From NCBI GenBank assembly GCA_017987425.1, contig JAGNTT010000014.1, forward strand, positions 1 to 23,272: a stretch of DNA of 23,272 nucleotides, read 5' to 3'. Of this stretch, positions 22,205 through 23,272 are shown piece after piece (the stretch's first letter is position 1; every line of letters starts with the position of its first letter). Position numbers and translations under genes: made by a program. Source of the DNA: Candidatus Omnitrophota bacterium (GTDB taxonomy: Bacteria > Omnitrophota > Gorgyraeia > Zapsychrales > Fredricksoniimonadaceae). The notes below the pieces were generated by a model that ran no database searches, was not told where the DNA came from, and saw only the letters and a program-made list of their open reading frames with translations.

Positions 22205-23272
22205 TTATTCTTTACTACTTAGAGCCCTAAGGTGTTCCAAATACTGCTTAATCTTAGCTTCATATCCCATGCCGGTGGGCTCGTAATACTTGACGTTTTC
22301 GGGCATATATTCCTGCTCCACATAATGATCTTTATAATTATGGGCATATTTGTAGTCTTTGCCTCGGCCTAATTTCTCTGCACCTTTGTAATGACCGTCT
22401 TTGAGTGGCTCGGGAACGCTTTGGGTCCGTTTTTGCTGGACATCTTTGAGGGCCTTTTCGATGCCCATGTAGGAAGCATTGGATTTGGGCGCGCAGGCCA
22501 CATAGACCGCAGCTTGGGCTAAAACAATGCGGGCCTCGGGCATACCGACAAATTCCGCGGTCTGCATGGCCGAGGTCGCGAGGATCAGCGCCTGAGGATC
22601 GGCATTACCTACGTCTTCAGACGCACAGATGCAGATACGCCGCGAAATAAAACGAGGGTCCTCGCCCGCATAAAGCATTTTCGCCAGCCAATACAGCGTC
22701 GCATCCGGATCGGAACCGCGCATGGATTTGATGAACGCGGAAATTGTATCGTAGTGACCGTCGCCGTTTTTGTCGTACTGCACCTGTTTTTTCTGAATGG
22801 ATTCGGTCGCGATCGCCATGGAAAAATGCACAACACCAGACTCATCCCTCGGAGTCGTCAAACATCCGATCTCAAAAGCATTAAGCGCTTTTCTTCCATC
22901 ACCATTACTCGCCTCGGCTAAAAAAGCAATCGCATCTTCGTCGGCTTTAATATTAAAAGCTCCGAGTCCGCGTTCACTGTCGTTTAATGCGCGTTTGAGG
23001 ATTTGTTCAATATCGAGGGCCGTCAGCGGTTTAAGTTCAATGATGATGGACCGCGACAACAACGGACTTATGAGTGCAAAAAACGGATTAAACACCGTGG
23101 CGCCGATCAGAATTATGTTTCCGTCTTCCAGGTCGGGCATTAAGACGTCCTGCTGCGCTTTATTAAAACGGTGAATTTCGTCGATAAATAGGATGGTCTT
23201 GCGGCCGCTCGTACGGCGGCGGTTTTGCGCGGCGGCGATGATCTTGCGCATTTCCTCGACGTTGGACGTGAC
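22205..23272 (-). CDS. rarA: RarA/MgsA-type replication-associated AAA+ ATPase, 5' end beyond the window
   Basis: An open frame of 355 codons runs from the right edge to the stop at 22205; the N-terminal part with Walker A is outside. It enters as VTSNVEEMRKIIAAA, a typical RarA stretch, then has Walker B TILFIDEIHRFNKAQQDVLM, sensor 1 LIGATVFNPFF and the arginine-finger region SPLLSR. The C-terminal lid and tetramerisation part contain DPDATLYWLAKMLYAGEDPRFI-SRRICICASEDVGNADPQAL and the MPEARIVLAQAAVYVACAPKSN segment. These are diagnostic for the family. RarA acts at stalled replication forks with SSB and RecA. The ATG at 23251 is internal and should not be taken as the start. Confidence 0.95.
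   Translation of the reverse strand, partial: VTSNVEEMRKIIAAAQNRRRTSGRKTILFIDEIHRFNKAQQDVLMPDLEDGNIILIGATVFNPFFALISPLLSRSIIIELKPLTALDIEQILKRALNDSERGLGAFNIKADEDAIAFLAEASNGDGRKALNAFEIGCLTTPRDESGVVHFSMAIATESIQKKQVQYDKNGDGHYDTISAFIKSMRGSDPDATLYWLAKMLYAGEDPRFISRRICICASEDVGNADPQALILATSAMQTAEFVGMPEARIVLAQAAVYVACAPKSNASYMGIEKALKDVQQKRTQSVPEPLKDGHYKGAEKLGRGKDYKYAHNYKDHYVEQEYMPENVKYYEPTGMGYEAKIKQYLEHLRALSSKE

Noticed and set aside
1..23272. CRISPR arrays, insertion sequences, prophage or toxin-antitoxin pairs
   Set aside because: No regularly spaced repeats, transposase, integrase or phage structural motifs were seen on either strand; the repeats present are short palindromic intergenic elements.

Overview
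The window is 23,272 bases of compact bacterial chromosome. Almost every gene lies on the minus strand; the one exception is a DedA-type membrane protein on the plus strand. Base composition looks moderate, near the mid-40s percent GC by eye. Signal peptides, lipoproteins, an OmpA/LysM protein and a periplasmic molybdate-binding protein imply a two-membrane, Gram-negative-type envelope. There is no plasmid, phage, transposon or CRISPR signature. The tryptophan-rich OmpA/LysM protein, the very small lipoproteins and the gene mix remind me of uncultured lineages such as Omnitrophota. That placement is from memory and is an inference only.

Region 1 (1-6041) holds envelope genes read right to left: an OmpA/LysM protein with a strong promoter and terminator, a membrane-anchored protein of unknown function, a two-pass protein with long helical domains, and a secreted coiled-coil protein of at least 661 residues that runs off the left edge. 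Region 2 (6235-8448) holds a CNNM/CorC-type transporter and the divergent dedA.

Region 3 (8458-11751) is a tight molybdate-uptake operon in the order tetR, modA, free-standing Mop protein, modB, modC. A consensus-like promoter overlaps a palindrome that is a likely TetR operator. Region 4 (11872-16109) holds an MFS exporter, a small lipoprotein and a polysaccharide deacetylase fused to a GT4 glycosyltransferase.

Region 5 (16289-23272) is mostly information processing and signalling: tRNA-Gln(CTG), a small lipoprotein, a short glutamyl-tRNA synthetase, two adjacent PilZ c-di-GMP receptors, a YmdB-type phosphoesterase, RNase Y, 5-formyltetrahydrofolate cyclo-ligase and the 5'-truncated rarA. 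Two junctions here carry long perfect inverted repeats. At both, the longest open frame runs through the repeat, so the true starts are probably further downstream.

The observations most worth a second look are the TetR-controlled mod operon with its palindromic operator and D-loop variant ModC, the GluRS lacking the usual zinc-binding segment, the fused deacetylase/glycosyltransferase, and the envelope cluster of long coiled-coil proteins. I found no convincing wholly new defence or mobile system.
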